A DNA stretch of 64,000 bases. Origin: Lucifuga dentata (taxonomy: Eukaryota > Chordata > Actinopteri > Ophidiiformes > Bythitidae). Every line of letters begins with the position of its first letter. Within the stretch, counting starts at the first letter, position 1. The stretch lies in assembly GCA_014773175.1 (NCBI GenBank), contig VXCM01001316.1:126751-190750 (forward strand), in the 5' to 3' direction. Below the pieces are notes generated by a model. That model did not search any database. It worked only from the letters and a program-made list of their open reading frames with translations, and was not told the origin of the DNA. The position numbers were made by a program, and so were the translations under genes. Positions 38,101 to 51,794 of this stretch are shown piece by piece.

Positions 38101-41100
38101 ACAGTCAGCATTTTTTTAGGGCTAAATCTCATATCTGCAAATACTCAGAGCTCGACAGAAATCCAGCTGCAGGCTGACATCCACCTTACAGTCTGAAAAA
38201 TAACCTCTTAATACCTCAAGAATTTCCAAATGGCGCTTGAAGGTTTTCATAACTCCATCACCTCCTCTTCTCCAGATTGGTGTTTTACATTTGACGGGTT
38301 AGCCGTGAAAAGAGTCTGCTGCTTTGAAGCTTTGAAGGATGTTTTTATTTAGGCCTCGCAGAGCCTTCAGGCAGCCGAGGCTCTTCACAAGCCTTTCATG
38401 ATGTGCTTGAGCTACATGCATTATCTGTTGCGTGCCAGAGGCAGATGGACGCTCGTTTGTCAGCACAGCAGACCCAAAAATAAACTATAAATCATGTCTG
38501 CACTTTCTACACAAATTAATTGGACTGTAACAGTGCCCCCCCCCCCCNCCCCCCCCACTGAAAGTGCTTTTGCTCCTGTGTCTTCAGCAATGTAGCCAAT
38601 GCTGAGATGTTTTGAATAGCTTCCAAGAAGAGGAGGAGGAACTTGCAACTGCTGCTCTCTGCTTGTCTCTTGGTTCCATTTACTGTATTAAGTGTGCTGT
38701 CCCAAGGCTCTTCCATTTAGTGCTCCATCGCATGCGAGGATAATTTTTCTTTGGAAAAGAAAAAAAAAAAAATTTGGAGGGTTCAGTCATAAACGTAGGC
38801 GACTAAAAGCATACTTAAATCTGGCAGTAACCCCCCACCCCACCTCCCTCCCATCCCTTTCCTTCCACTTTTCAGTGTTGAGGTTGATTAAGGCTGCTAT
38901 CACGGTAGACATGATATTTGGTGAGTTCAGAAGACGTTTTGGGAGCATTTATTGCAAATGACTCTTGGCAGTGCCCTCTCATGTATTACTCCATCTGAAC
39001 ACAATTTGGCAGCTATTCCCACATATGGGGGANGGGGGGGAGGTCGTGCTGTGAGCCTCCTCCTCCTTCATACCAGCAGGCAAGAAAAAGTTCAGGACCT
39101 GTCATAAACACACCCTGGAGAGGAGGGGAAACAGAGATGTTACCATTATCATACCATCAGGCAAGATTTCTGCTTCAGTCACAAGATTAAAGTTACAAGG
39201 CAGGAAAGGGGCTGGTGGGTGGAGGAAAATGTATTCCACTGTGCCGTTAGCGTAATCTGCCATTAAACTTTATTTCTTTACAGGAAAGGTGGTGGGAATG
39301 TCGTGCTTGTGTTACACTGGGGAGGAATCCACGGAGCACTGAAGCAGTCTGCGCAGATTAACACATGATGTGTCACTGTAGATAGAAAAAGAAGCCACAG
39401 TGGTTTTGATAAGCATTTACCTTTTCCCAGCACGGCCATTAGGATGTGAACGCCTCATCGCCATGACAGCAGATTCTCCTCTAAACCAGCAGAGGGAGCC
39501 CTCCTGCCCAAAAAACATTTCTGCTTCATGTTGACCGTAAACAGACAACAGGATTTTATGTAAACAGTAAAGTTTTTTTGTTTTTTTTAAAGAGTTCATT
39601 TATAAAATCATGTTTTAAGTATTTTTTAAAATCATGTTTTTATTGTGCATTCCAGGTAATATCACTCAACCCGTTTGTTTATTTGTTAGTTTTTACCCCA
39701 ACATCAAATCATTTGATTATTACCTGGACCATTTAAAAAATGATTTAAAATAAATAAATCCTGAGTTATCTGTTTTTGCAAATGAACTTTTTATTTGCTT
39801 TTATGAATGATATACATTGTTTCATTACTCATACTTTTTTTTTTTTGTTTGTTTTTGGCAAAATTGATTGACACAGCTGAACTGCCAATATGGTTATTCT
39901 TATTTTACAGCAGCAGCAATAACAAGTAAAATAAATATAAACTTTTTTTTCAAATTTATCTTTGGCAGATAATTAACTCGATTCTGTGCATTTATGGATG
40001 CAAATGTGAAGTCAAAATAAAACCAGCTGACTTTTTTTTTTTTTTTTTTNTTTTTTTTTTTTTTTTACCTCGCTATCTCTGTTTTTAATGGGTGTCTGAA
40101 TAAAAGCTAATTTGGTGCTTCTGTTTACATTTCCTGCCACTTACAGCTACTTACTGCTTATTACGCTTCATCCCAGTGTGGTTACCAAAACACGGAGGAA
40201 GAAACCCACGCAGCTCTGCTCCGCATCACACTGATACTCACTTTGCTGCACAACTTGCAGACAAGAAAGTCCTCGATTTTACTTATTTTTCCATTTTCCC
40301 AAAGTAAAGCTCTGTATATGGGTCAGTTCCAGAACAATACAGACGAGTGAAAGAAGCAGGCAGAGAGGGGAAAAAAAGAGAAGCTGCTTGTTCTACAATA
40401 ACCAAAGAGAATAAAAAAGCAAAGTGATGTACAGGACCACTTGTGTATTGGCCTTGGGTGGAATGACTTTCTGAAGGACATTATGTGTGAAAATATCCAG
40501 ATGGTCTCAGTGGTTTTTGCTTTTCCCTTTTCTAGTTATGTTTTCTTTGCTCGCTTTCATCCCCAAGGTCACATCCACTCCTGAGACAATGCCACGTAAT
40601 GTTTTTCACCAGCTTTCAATTCATTTTCACGCAGCAGGAACCTCATGCAAATACTCAGCCTTTTCATTTCGTAATTCAGTAGAAAAAGAAACATCAGTCC
40701 CGCAGATGAAATAACAGATTTTGTTGGGTCGACCAATTTACAGTAAAGTTTATTTCGAGATTAAATTTGCACCAGAATTCTGGCATTCATGCATTTAACA
40801 CATTACTGGGAATTATAATGCTCTGTTACTATAAAATGCAATTTTAGTATTTTACGAATGAATTGACCCAGAAGACACAAGATGTCAAAAGTCAGTGATG
40901 AGGTTTTTTTTTTTTTATTTGGTTTTGTTTTTTTGGCCACTAGATGGTATAATAAATTCGTGCAACGGGGCAACAGTATACCAAATTATTTTAAATAGGT
41001 ATTTATAGGTAGATGTAAATATTATGACGCACCTTACAGCCGATATATTTTATTATTTTTAAACATTCCCATAACAAATTTTATACACTGAGTGACGTTC

Positions 41101-42304
41101 ATACATCAGCTAACATGGTGAGAAAAGCTTTAATATTGTCATTTTTGCTCGATTTTCAGAATTTCAGGCTTCAGTGACTAATGGCAATTTGTTAGTTTTT
41201 TTTTTTTTCTTGAGTGATTTACATGACGTTTAAGGTGAACGAGTCATATGTGCATTAAGCTCATAAATTCATATTTTCTATGCGGAACAACCTGCAGGTG
41301 TTTGAATCGGTAAAGTTAATCTATAGAGCAACTGCGACCTGATAGTTATGATCTAATTTAAAATAAGCAAAATAGAGGAAAAGCATGATTAAATCAGCCG
41401 TTACAGCATCTGGTCGGCCGTAAAGTGTCTTTATGTTCATCTGCCAAAAACACACCTTTGCTTTTCCATTTTATAATTAAGAATTATACGAGTATAGGGT
41501 TATTGAAAATGTTTTTCTTTATTCTGTTTTTTTTTTATATCAGCTAAACGTTTGCCTTTTAAAAGTAACCTATTTTATAACAACGGCAATAGTAGTGTAA
41601 TAATAATTTATATGCCCGTTTATATGCCTCAATAATATTAAAAGTCAATGATGCAGCACTTAGGATCTAGTTTATATAATCTGATCTAAACTCCATCTAA
41701 GTATCATGCTATGCTGAAGAAATTGAAGCATATAAAGAGTGGATAAATTCATAGAGATTCATCATTTATCTACGCATCCCGTCAGCAATCCCACAGAAAT
41801 ATCAGATTGTAAAAAATTTGAAAATTAAATACTTAAGTTTCATAAAGGTATTTTGCCATGATCATGCCTTCAATAACACAGATATTTCTTAATTTGTCCA
41901 AATAATTCCAATTACATATTAATTAAACTGTATCAACTGAATAAAATAACTCGCCTTGTACGTTCAACCAAACTATAAATCAAAATGTATGTTGATTTAG
42001 CAAAATTAGGCCACATTTTAAGATTCGACAAAACGCCTAGGGAACTCGGCTCAGACAGACCTGAGAAACGACATGAGGTCATGATCCGGATCTGAGGCAA
42101 CAGGCCTGAAACACTGATCCGCTAAATGATTCAGACCCAGTCGGTACATTTAATACTTAATAATAATGTCAGTGCTTAATAATGATCCAATTGAATTATT
42201 TATTTTAAGCCTTCGGTACGTCGAAAAGCACACAGCCTCTCTTTCAATCCCAAAAAAATTGACAATATTACTGTCCATCCTAATATTTAGCCTTAAATAT
42301 ATAT

Positions 42305-42350
<46 letters not shown>

Positions 42351-43272
42351 GGAGAGAGATCATTTGAATTGTTTTCTCTTCGGAATTTTATTTATGGCAG
42401 ATTACGAGAGCTACATATTCTAAAATAAGAGGCTCTTCATTCAACAAAATTTATGAACCTGATGATTGGCTCTTTGAAGAGCCTATAAGCTATGTTTTAC
42501 ATAGTTTTAGGAACAATATATAACATAATATATATAATAATTTGGTTATGAGGCCTACCTGCTCATGGCGAATTATAATGAAGTCTCCACCTACGGAGGC
42601 GTCAAAAAGAATTACTTTAAGGACTGTGATGGTTTAATAACACATGAACGATGATGGAAACAACTTGACACGCGGCTCTTTGTCCAAAATGCTGCCAAAA
42701 AAGAAAGAAAAAAATAACATATACAAAATAAATTAATAAACGTGGAACTTCAAGCTTTACGCAGCGGGCACCCAACAGTCCTGTATGGATGGTAAAGGGT
42801 TAAGTTTTATAAAGATGTCACGGCCCATGTATTTATTGTCTGATGCTGCATTCAAGGAATGAGAGGAAATGGGATATTCGAAACTCGTATTTGAAAATGA
42901 TGTTCGCCTGACTTTTCGTGCGTAATTATGCTTCACCTCCACTTTCAGGTGCTAAATGGTGCTTAAAAATATTGTTGTCTCTGATTGATTGCACTTGCTA
43001 GACTCAACGTATGCTATATTCTCAAAGATTTAAGAGTGTTAGACAGGAGAGCCTGGTTTATATGACACGGAAAGTTTCCAATTTAGTATAATTAATATTA
43101 AATCTTCTCTGATGAAACCAAAAAAACCAAACAAATCATATTAGCGACGCAAACATACACTTTGTTCTTGTGTTTGCGGATAAGATGTACCCGAATAAAA
43201 GCAGAGGGGCAACCAGTTTTTTTAAAACCTTTAAATCTCTCTGAGACAATTCCCATTTTTCTGAACGCAGCG
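38101..43272. other. Gene-free interval upstream of nkx3-2
   Basis: No coding exon is supported on either strand. It contains C and G homopolymers with N at 38548 and 39033, T runs with N at 40050, and a TAGA microsatellite at 42306-42350. In vertebrates the DNA around NKX3-2 carries skeletal enhancers, so this interval is a plausible regulatory landscape, but I cannot point to a specific enhancer from sequence alone. Confidence 0.45.
42306..42350. repeat. (TAGA)n microsatellite
   Basis: Eleven or so uninterrupted TAGA units follow a short AT stretch and precede GGAGAGAG. Confidence 0.9.
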
Positions 43273-43645
43273 TGACGTCGTTTACAGTGGCCAATGATGA
43301 GCCGGCTTTCACTCGCTCTCGCCCAATAGGAGATGTTGAGGAGTGCCTGTCAGTCACAGGTGAGGGTGGATAGCAAAAAGTGGGTGAAAAGGGCCGGAGA
43401 GTACAGCTAGCCGTGCTGATGGCAGAGCTTTTCGGAGGAGCAGCATCGCGCCTGCCACTGTACGAGAAACTTTCCACGGCTTCTCCTGCAGGGATGCGAC
43501 CAGAAACCAACGCAAGAGGGGACAGTTAAGCGCCACCAGTGCTCCGCGGAGGAAGTAGCCTAAAATGTGGATGAATTGACTTTTACTCCACCAGTGGAAT
43601 CGGTTAATTACTCCAATTGAAGCCCGAGCAACTCCTCATTTGAAA
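43273..43645 (+). promoter_or_regulatory. nkx3-2: Presumed nkx3-2 promoter and 5' UTR
   Basis: A CRE-like TGACGTC lies at 43273-43279, and CCAAT boxes at 43291-43295 and 43323-43327. The sequence is more GC-rich toward the ATG and has no TATA box. Positions fit a proximal promoter 300-370 bases before the start codon. Confidence 0.55.
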
Positions 43646-45297
43646 ATGGCCCTTCGTGGCAACTCGCTAATGCCTTTCTCTATCCAAGCCATCCTGAACA
43701 AAAAGGACGACAGCCGACACTTGCCAGATTTGGACATGTGCTTCTCCAAGACTGCGTGCTGGAAAATATTTGGAGAGATGAACGCCGGGGCGAGGAGAGA
43801 TGATGTGGGGGCTTGTGAGCCGACCGACCTGAAAAGCTACGACTCGGACTCGGGACTCAGCGATGACAACGACAGCAAGGCTGCAGCCGTGTGCAAGTCA
43901 GAGAAGGACGGAGATCCTGCGTCGGATGTGCCGGAGGAAAGCCTGCAGGAGGAGACGGACCACGAGTCCGCAGCTGTGGAGAACGCAAAGAGTGACAGAG
44001 ATCCTAATAAAGTCACGGGTAAGTAAGGCAGATCGACTCACATGCAAAGAAAAAAGCCTCTCAGTTGTTTGCTTGCGCTCTATATTAAACCATAAGGACT
44101 CAGTGAACCTTGTGGGTTTAACATCTGAATAAAGAGCACATTGTTAATTCTTAAACACTCTTTTAATGCTGCTTTTTCACGTGTAGAGTCACAACGAGCA
44201 GCCTGTTTGTTTCGTTGTATGGCACCAGGCCTGTTTGCGCGTCAGCAGAGGCTATCCACACCCTGCTAACTTTAACGCAGGAAATTTGGCTTTGTTTTAC
44301 GCACTAATAATTGTGAATAGTTGGCTCATCGTTTAACTTTGGGGCACAACTGGGTGTCACCGGTTGTTAAGCGTCATTTCTTATTTCTTTTGTGGAGTCA
44401 TCATACATTTAAATTGTGTAAACAATCATGTTTACACAAATGAATTACATGTTTTTCTGGACGTGGTTGATTGCAGCCTTTTAAAGGAAAATAAACTAAC
44501 TGATTAAAGTGATCAGAATGAAAACATAGTTGATCAGACATTTTTCATTTTCATCTGAAAGCAGATGAAAATTAGTTTTAGACATGAGAGCCTGATTTGT
44601 GTGAAGGCTCACACAAATCAGGCTCACATTATCAGAAATAAGCTCATTTCTGATAATGTGCTGAAACAGAAAATTAAAATTTCATTGTGTGTTAATGTGC
44701 ACACCTTGTAGGGTGTAAATATTTGCTGTTAATTCATCCAAATATGCACATCATGCACCAAACTTGATGCACCCTCACCTAAAATCAACAGACGCGATTC
44801 TGGCTCATTTGAATCAACAAAAATGCAGGAGCTCACTTGCATGGAGCATGTCTGTGTGTCTTCCTCTTGCAGACTCCAGCACCCTGGACGAAAAGAGCCT
44901 GGACCAGCCCAAACAGAGGAAGAAGCGATCCAGGGCCGCTTTCTCCCATGCGCAGGTTTTCGAGCTGGAGCGTCGCTTCAACCATCAGCGGTACCTGTCC
45001 GGGCCGGAGCGGGCGGATCTGGCGGCCTCCCTGAAGCTGACAGAGACTCAGGTCAAGATCTGGTTCCAGAACCGCAGGTACAAGACGAAACGCCGCCAGA
45101 TGGCTGCCGATCTGATGGCGTCGACCCCTGCGGCCAAGAAGGTGGCGGTGAAAGTTTTGGTTCGGGACGACCAGAGACAGTACAGCCCGGGAGAAATCCT
45201 GAGGCCCCCGCTGCTCTCCCTGCAACCGTCCTACTATTATCCCTACGCCTACTGCCTCCCTGCATGGACACTCTCCGCGTGTGCGGGGAATCAATGA
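43646..45297 (+). CDS. nkx3-2: NK3 homeobox 2 transcription factor (Bapx1)
   Basis: NKX3-2 is a homeodomain repressor that patterns the jaw joint, axial skeleton and gut-associated mesoderm. Two exons, 43646-44018 and 44873-45297, join in phase to 265 aa; the human protein is longer (about 333). The ATG at 43646 gives [19 protein letters not shown], and residues 11-19 form the eh1-like TN motif that binds Groucho co-repressors. An acidic Ser/Asp-rich linker contains [13 protein letters not shown]. The homeodomain spans about residues 141-200, with [32 protein letters not shown] and the Tyr54 typical of the NK2/NK3 class. After it comes the conserved [14 protein letters not shown] segment. The C-terminus [13 protein letters not shown] also matches the family. 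The intron carries three consecutive perfect hairpins. Confidence 0.97.
44547..44660. repeat. Three consecutive perfect hairpins in the nkx3-2 intron
   Basis: Hairpin 1: arms 44547-44557 / 44562-44572 (11 bp), loop AAAG. Hairpin 2: 44588-44604 / 44609-44625 (17 bp), loop AGGC. Hairpin 3: 44625-44639 / 44646-44660 (15 bp), 6-base loop. Hairpins 2 and 3 share a base at 44625. All arms are exact reverse complements. The DNA ends about 210 bases before exon 2. Confidence 0.9.
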
Positions 45298-46300
45298 GGA
45301 CTCAGTGACTGTATTTATTCTTTTTTTTTTTCTCCCCCTTTTGCTCCCAGGAAAACAAAATAACTAAACTTAANTGTATTTATTCTTTTTTTTTTTCTCC
45401 CCCTTTTGCTCCCAGGAAAACAAAATAACTAAACTTAAAAAGGAGAAGACCTGAGGGGACTGAGAATGAGCTCAGCGTCTCCCACTGAACGCCTCATCGT
45501 TTTGATCAGATCAGACCAGGGTTTCCCAAACTTTCCATGTTTTTTTTTTCCAGCATCCCTAAAAAATGCCCACTCCCTCATTTGGTAGCGATCTGTCCGG
45601 AGGAACTCCAGAAGACATTTCTCATCATAGGCTGTAAAACTGCAGAACTGTCTGACCTTTGCGTGGGGAGCCTGGCCCTCCTCATACACTGTCAGTGTGT
45701 TAAATCTGGGGAGTGAACAGTAAAAATATTTAAGTATTTCTCTTTTTGCTGGGGACCGAGAGCCTCTCAATGACCTCTGAAGCCCCCGGACTCCACTTTG
45801 GACCCTGTGGTCTAGACTGAAATTGTCACCTTATGTTGGTTTATATGTTCCATGCGCCTCCTACCTCTGCAGTGATTGGAAATATGCATATTCCATTGAC
45901 TTTTCACATAACTGTCTTTGTTACAGGTTGTTTTTTTTTTTTCTTGCTGTGTTTGTAAAGGTNCTTTTCACATAACTGTCTTTGTTACAGGTTGTTTTTT
46001 TTTTTTCTTGCTGTGTTTGTAAAGGTAAGATATTTCAGCACTTTCGAGTATATTCGTTACGTTATTAAAATGTAAATGCATATAGTGTAGACATGTACAG
46101 TGTCGGATTGAAAAGAGGATTGACGGTTTGTTGTATTGTTGGCCTGAAAGTGATCTGTAGCAGGAAGCAGGCTGACAGATCAGCTCCTATTGAAATGTAC
46201 CTGTTTTCTATTTGTGTAAATTGACTGTTTAAAATCGAAAAAGCATTAAAACGTATCAGGCATTACTATAATTTGGATGTTTTAAGGGTATTATTATGAA
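45298..46300 (+). other. nkx3-2: nkx3-2 3' UTR region with two assembly duplications
   Basis: This region lies beyond the stop at 45295-45297. Duplicated joins occur at 45310-45373 / 45375-45438 (N at 45374) and 45900-45962 / 45964-46026 (N at 45963). An ATTAAA hexamer at 46245-46250 is a possible polyadenylation signal. The UTR end is not established. Confidence 0.5.
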
Positions 46301-48794
46301 GTGCAATATTAGACTATTGAGAAATGTTCGTGTTGTAGGAAAATTAAGGCAGATAGATTAGGTGATATGGTAATAAGTATCAGCAATTATAACAATATAT
46401 TTTAACCTTTGTAGGTTAGCTTTTTCTTTTTTTTTTTTTTTTTTTTTTTTTTTTGACTGATTGCAGGGAAAAAAATGTTAATTAAATCTATAATTACATG
46501 TACCAAGCGCTGCATGCAGTGCTTTTATTTATTATTATTTCTCAATTCTCATCATAGTTTAAATAAGTTTCCAGTTTTTGTTTGCTTTTATGTGAGCTTG
46601 ACATAGCGTTCAAATACTTTAATAATAATATCTTTAGTATTGGTCGACTTAATTTAGGACAGTTCTGTGTGGTTTGAGGGTACAAACAAATGGGGTTGGA
46701 GTTACAGCAACATTTGAAACATATTAAGCAAATATGAAATAAATATAAACGGGACGTTTTCATAGGAGGACACCATCTTCACCATGAAGGTGGTGCTGTA
46801 CACCGGGCTACTATGGCATTATTCCCAAACACACCTGTCAAACAATGATTAATAGCTGTGTGATTCCTGGACAGGGCAAACTGACAGCTAGCTTTAGACT
46901 GCATGTCAACACAAGGAGAGGATATTCCAGGGTTAAGGAGGCCTATGTCAGTGCGCCCAAATTTAAATCATGAGGAAAGAAAAGTCATCCTTCTAGGATT
47001 GTGGACCTTCTGTGATTGCACGCTAAATAAATAAAAGAAATTTAACTTTATATTTTCACAACTGGATAAATAGTTTCATAGCCTTTATGATTTTACTGTT
47101 ACTGGAATGGTAATATTATTCTGTTTTCAGCAAGAGCCTGAACATAAGCGTGGGTCAGCAAAGGAAGCAGCCGTATTGCTAAAAGTCAAAAGGGATTTAT
47201 TGTGTCAGCTGACATTATGACAACTAGCCTGGACACAGATCAGCGTAGATGATACAAAAAGACAAAGGTTAGCTGGACATGATCCTAAATTATTACATCA
47301 CAGGGATAATGTCTGTCTTTTATGTGGACATATCAGGGAAGCACTGAGCTTTTACGCACGTCTGCGCACCGAAAGCCAGGCTGGACGTTAGGGAATTTGG
47401 GTAGTATTGCTCCATCTTCTTTAACCTAAAAGGATTTTTAAAAAAAACAAAACAAAACAAAACATCCTCCTATTTACCAGTCAAGCCTATGCCCTAAAAC
47501 CTGATCTCGTTTATGCAGGTATGAGCCACTCGAAGGCCATGGCCAGTGGCATTCATGCTGCTCATTGGCTGGGCTGGAGCTTAAAGGACAGAGGGATACT
47601 GGGAAGTGGACGGTCCCACATAACTTCCTTTCACCTGCATGTGGAGATATCTGATATAGGCAGAAATACCTCGGGTGGTTTTCTTTTCAACCCGATCGTT
47701 GAAATGCAAACACCCCCATCGATGTGCATTAGTGTCTTCCAGTTATTTTTAGTACAGTCTATACGTGTGTGCAGTTTATGTGTGGGGATTAAATTAATTA
47801 TATATCTTAAATAAGTTCTGGATATCTGGGAAAGATAATCATACTGAGTTTTCAAAAAAATCTAATTTAAAGGACAAACGTAGAAATTGAAATTGTATGT
47901 AAGTGAGTCACAGAATTACGCACAGGTATATATAATTTTGTTTCACATTTACAAACAATGAAAAATCAGGGTTTACGTTCGCATACAGGTTTTTTTTTTT
48001 TTTTTTTTTTCTGTCTCAGGAGCCCAATATGCACATCAGGTGATACGGTGCGCCTGTTAATAAAAGCTGGAACTGCAATATGATATTACACAGCAGAAAA
48101 GTGGCTCTTATATGTTAACACAATGCGGGCTCATTTCATTGCTTTATTTGATGTCAGATGTTGTTTCCATTGAAATAATTTTCTATTCTGTTCTGGCTTC
48201 AGCTGACCTTAATGTGCCTGTGTGTCAAGGACCGTCCAGCAATTTGCTCTTTAGGTGTATAACGAAAAGTAGCCTAAACACGGACATAATTTTCCTTCAC
48301 AGACTCTAGCTCTCCAGTTGTTGTTTTATATCAAGTTACAGTATTAATGGTAGAAAACGGACATTTAATAGATATTCTCTGAGACGGTATGCAGAGATGT
48401 GTGAAACGATGCTGCTGCTTGATTTAACTGAATTCAGACTCAAGCTGAAAATACTGTTTATTATGATCAGCCACTGCCTGATTTCAGAGAATCTTGTATT
48501 CATAATGGGTCACATTTTATCCTGCACGACAAATAAAAAGGGACGGAACCCCTTGAGAGTGAATGGAGCGGGGAATTCTCTGATGCCTCCTTCAGCCCTC
48601 AATTTATCATCAAATTACACGGAAAAAAAAAAAAAAAAGTTCCCGAATGACAAATCGTTCAATCTGCTATTGTTGAGTCTTATATTATTTCTTTCTTTTT
48701 GTTTAATTAAATAACTCAGGTTGTTTCCAGTGAAAATCTCACTTTTTTAATCGACACATTTTTATGTTCATCCATTTCAAGATGACCCCCCCCC
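46301..48794. other. Intergenic, candidate conserved non-coding DNA
   Basis: No coding exon is supported. T runs lie at 46429-46454 and 47991-48010. The segment at about 46780-47020 is repeat-poor with balanced composition and homeodomain-like TAAT/ATTA cores, so it is a candidate regulatory element; this is a weak inference. Confidence 0.35.
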
Positions 48795-49000
48795 NNNNNN
48801 NNNNNNNNNNNNNNNNNNNNNNNNNNNNNNNNNNNNNNNNNNNNNNNNNNNNNNNNNNNNNNNNNNNNNNNNNNNNNNNNNNNNNNNNNNNNNNNNNNNN
48901 NNNNNNNNNNNNNNNNNNNNNNNNNNNNNNNNNNNNNNNNNNNNNNNNNNNNNNNNNNNNNNNNNNNNNNNNNNNNNNNNNNNNNNNNNNNNNNNNNNNN
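48795..49000. other. Assembly gap of 206 N
   Basis: The gap follows a C homopolymer, in the intergenic interval between nkx3-2 and rab28. Confidence 0.95.
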
Positions 49001-49745
49001 GTAAAGTGGCAGGTCTTTTTTATTTTTTTATTTTTTCAAGAAATACAATCAAAAGAAACAATGCATTTCAATATTTTCCGATATAAAACATAGTAGGCTA
49101 CTAATCAACCTGCTTCCGTACAATTAACACATGTACAATTAACACATGAATACATTAAAACATTAAAAAATTATGTGCCAATACTGGGCGTAGACAGATG
49201 TTAAAAGTTTATTCATTTCTCACAGAGATGTTTTCACATATACAACCTTTACAAACTGGTGTAACAACGTTATATTCCCACCAAAGCTGACACAAGTAAG
49301 AGCGGGCTATTTTTCATTTTTATAATTATTTACAGCCTTTTTTTTTTTTTTTNCCTTTTTTTTTTTTTTGTTAATCCTGTACTTTGCGAAAAAGGAATGG
49401 AGAATGGAGATGTTTAAATCAGGAAAGTTCGTAGAAAATGGATTAAGTTTTAAATATATATCTATATATATATATACATACATATAATTAGCTTGGACTG
49501 AATTGCTTGTGGGTCACTATTTTAAAATCACTTTTCATTTTTCAGTCATTTTTAACTTTAGGTGCTCAGTCTCAATATCAAATTCATACATTCATTTCTT
49601 TCCTTTTTTTATTTTTGGGTACATTTTCGTGGAACATTTGAGTCTTAAATAGTTGTTGTTGGACACTTAAAGATTAATTAGCATTTAATAGATTTGGTCC
49701 TGATGATCTGCACAGAGCTGCAGGGATGCAAACAATGTTTGCTTG

Positions 49746-49749
49746 TTTT

Positions 49750-49778
<29 letters not shown>
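49746..49778. repeat. (TTTA)n microsatellite
   Basis: Eight TTTA units in a row. Confidence 0.85.
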
Positions 49779-49780
<2 letters not shown>

Positions 49781-50617
49781 ATTAAGATGAAACAGACCCA
49801 GTTTTATATAGAATATAGACCTAATCTATTTTTGGTTGTAGGCTATGAACATTTGATGAAATATAAAAATGAGCTACATCTTAATTTTACACTTCATAGT
49901 CACAACTTAACCGAATTTCATATTGACACTAAACTTCTTGAATGTTTTAGTTTCTCCACATTTAAGATTTTGCATCTTCTCCTGTGACCTTGACCTTTCA
50001 GATCCAGTGTCTGCCTACAAACATTCAAACATTTTAACAGTNAAAAAAAAAGAAAAAAAACCTCTCTGTCCAGTTGGGAAGCTGTCACTCACACCCTCAT
50101 GACCATTTTGGCTGTACTGACTTGACACTGCCACCTGCTTCAAAGTGGCCCAGGTGCAAATTCCCCTTCATCCCCCATCTAAGCGACATGTTCTTTCCCC
50201 TGCAGTAAAAGCAGTGTGAAATAGGAGGACTGTGACTGAACTTTTGCCTTTAAAAACACTCATGATTAGGCATATAAATCCATACTATTACCAAATACCA
50301 TCGCCAAATATTCTGTGTAACCTTGTGCTACAGGAGTTAGAGGCACAATATATTGAAAGGCAACATTTTTTGTTATTTTTGTACATACATAGATCTCATC
50401 TGTATACAAAATTATGCCAAGTAGTAAGGTGGAAAGCAGAAGTAAGAGGTTTTGTATTTAGAGTGAGACATTGTACCTGGAAATGCTTTTGTGTGTGACC
50501 ACAGGTCTTGATTATAGGTTTTATAGCAAAAATATTCTATATCTTTTTTTGACCGGTGAATGATCAGTAAGACAAATACAAAGTTCAAGATTACTTGAAA
50601 TTGTGTGTGTGTGTATG

Positions 50618-50815
50618 TTTTAAATTCCTAATTAGGAATTTAAAAATGTTTAACTTGTTGTGTATTATAGAGAATACATAAGCGTGATGTATCAGATTCC
50701 AAACTAATATGACAAATACCTAAAAACATGCATAACTTTAAAAGTTAAGAAAAAACCTATTTGGTAACATGTTACCAAATGTTACATTATGTCTGTACCT
50801 GCAGGTACAGACATA
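50618..50815. repeat. Cluster of three perfect palindromes (28, 22 and 28 bp)
   Basis: 50618-50645 is a 28-bp palindrome centred on AATT. 50759-50780 is a 22-bp palindrome centred on ACATGT. 50788-50815 is a 28-bp palindrome centred on CCTGCAGG. None has any loop or mismatch. Confidence 0.9.
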
Positions 50816-51746
50816 TACTGCCTTCTAATTCAAAAGTGAACTATAAGCTTTATATTGTACTACATTTTCCTTATTTATATATATTAAGCACTGGATTTTG
50901 AACTCATGGAATCATGTACAGATATATTATAATGAAATATCACAAAGAAATTGTACTGAAGTGTTGTGATGTTTTGTAGTTTATCAAAGAATAGACTTCA
51001 GTTTGCTGAAAATGATCAAACTGGCTACATGACATCCAGAGAAATCAAATTACACAGCTGGGAGATTCTCTGAGCAAACTTGTGACAGATCAGTGGTACA
51101 TTTAGTAGCTGAGAGGAAGGAAGGGAATATGTAAAAGGAGTGGATAACTTTGAGCTCTGAAAACTTCATGAACAGCTGTAATTGTTCCATATGCTAAACC
51201 AGTGCAAAAGTTGGCAATAATTTTTTTTTTTTTTAATTTTTTTATTTACCCTCTTCACTAAACAGCTCAGACATGGTTTTATTCAGAACATCTAAATCTC
51301 AGGCTACAATCCTCATAATCAGCATGCCTGTTTAAAGTTTGACTAAGTTATGGCTGTATGTGCGTTTGTGCGTATGTGAGTTTGTGTGTGGAAGGCTACT
51401 ATATATTTTTAGGGATCATTGCTACCAATCCATAATGGCTGTTTCAGTGAAATTAAGTTTCCAGATAATAGCCTTTATTTGATATAATTAACATTAAGAT
51501 AATAATACACTACACCACTACACTAACATACAATTATATCAGTATTATTATTTCAATTACACATTGATAAAATTCTGTTATCTACTTAGTCTGTCTTTGC
51601 TACCAGTCCATTCAGTCGAACTGGATTTCCATAATGACCATTATTTTATATTTTCAAAATAAAATAACATAACATCAATAAAAACACAGTTCCATTAATA
51701 ATATAACCACTCAGTACAATTTACCAAAGTTGTGCATGTGTATGCG

Positions 51747-51753
<7 letters not shown>

Positions 51754-51790
<37 letters not shown>
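51754..51790. repeat. (GA)n microsatellite
   Basis: A 37-base GA tract preceded by a GT-rich stretch. Confidence 0.9.

Positions 51791-51794
<4 letters not shown>

Noticed and set aside
43136..43510. 124-codon minus-strand frame across the nkx3-2 promoter
   Set aside because: It overlaps CCAAT and CRE-like promoter motifs, shows no domain and has no start or splice support. A divergent non-coding transcript is possible but cannot be shown.
44823..45308. Alternative frames over nkx3-2 exon 2
   Set aside because: They are out-of-frame shadows of the GC-rich homeobox exon; the homeodomain frame is unambiguous.
45310..46026. Apparent tandem duplications in the nkx3-2 3' UTR
   Set aside because: Both are 63-64 bp copies separated by a single N and match the assembly-join pattern seen elsewhere in the window.
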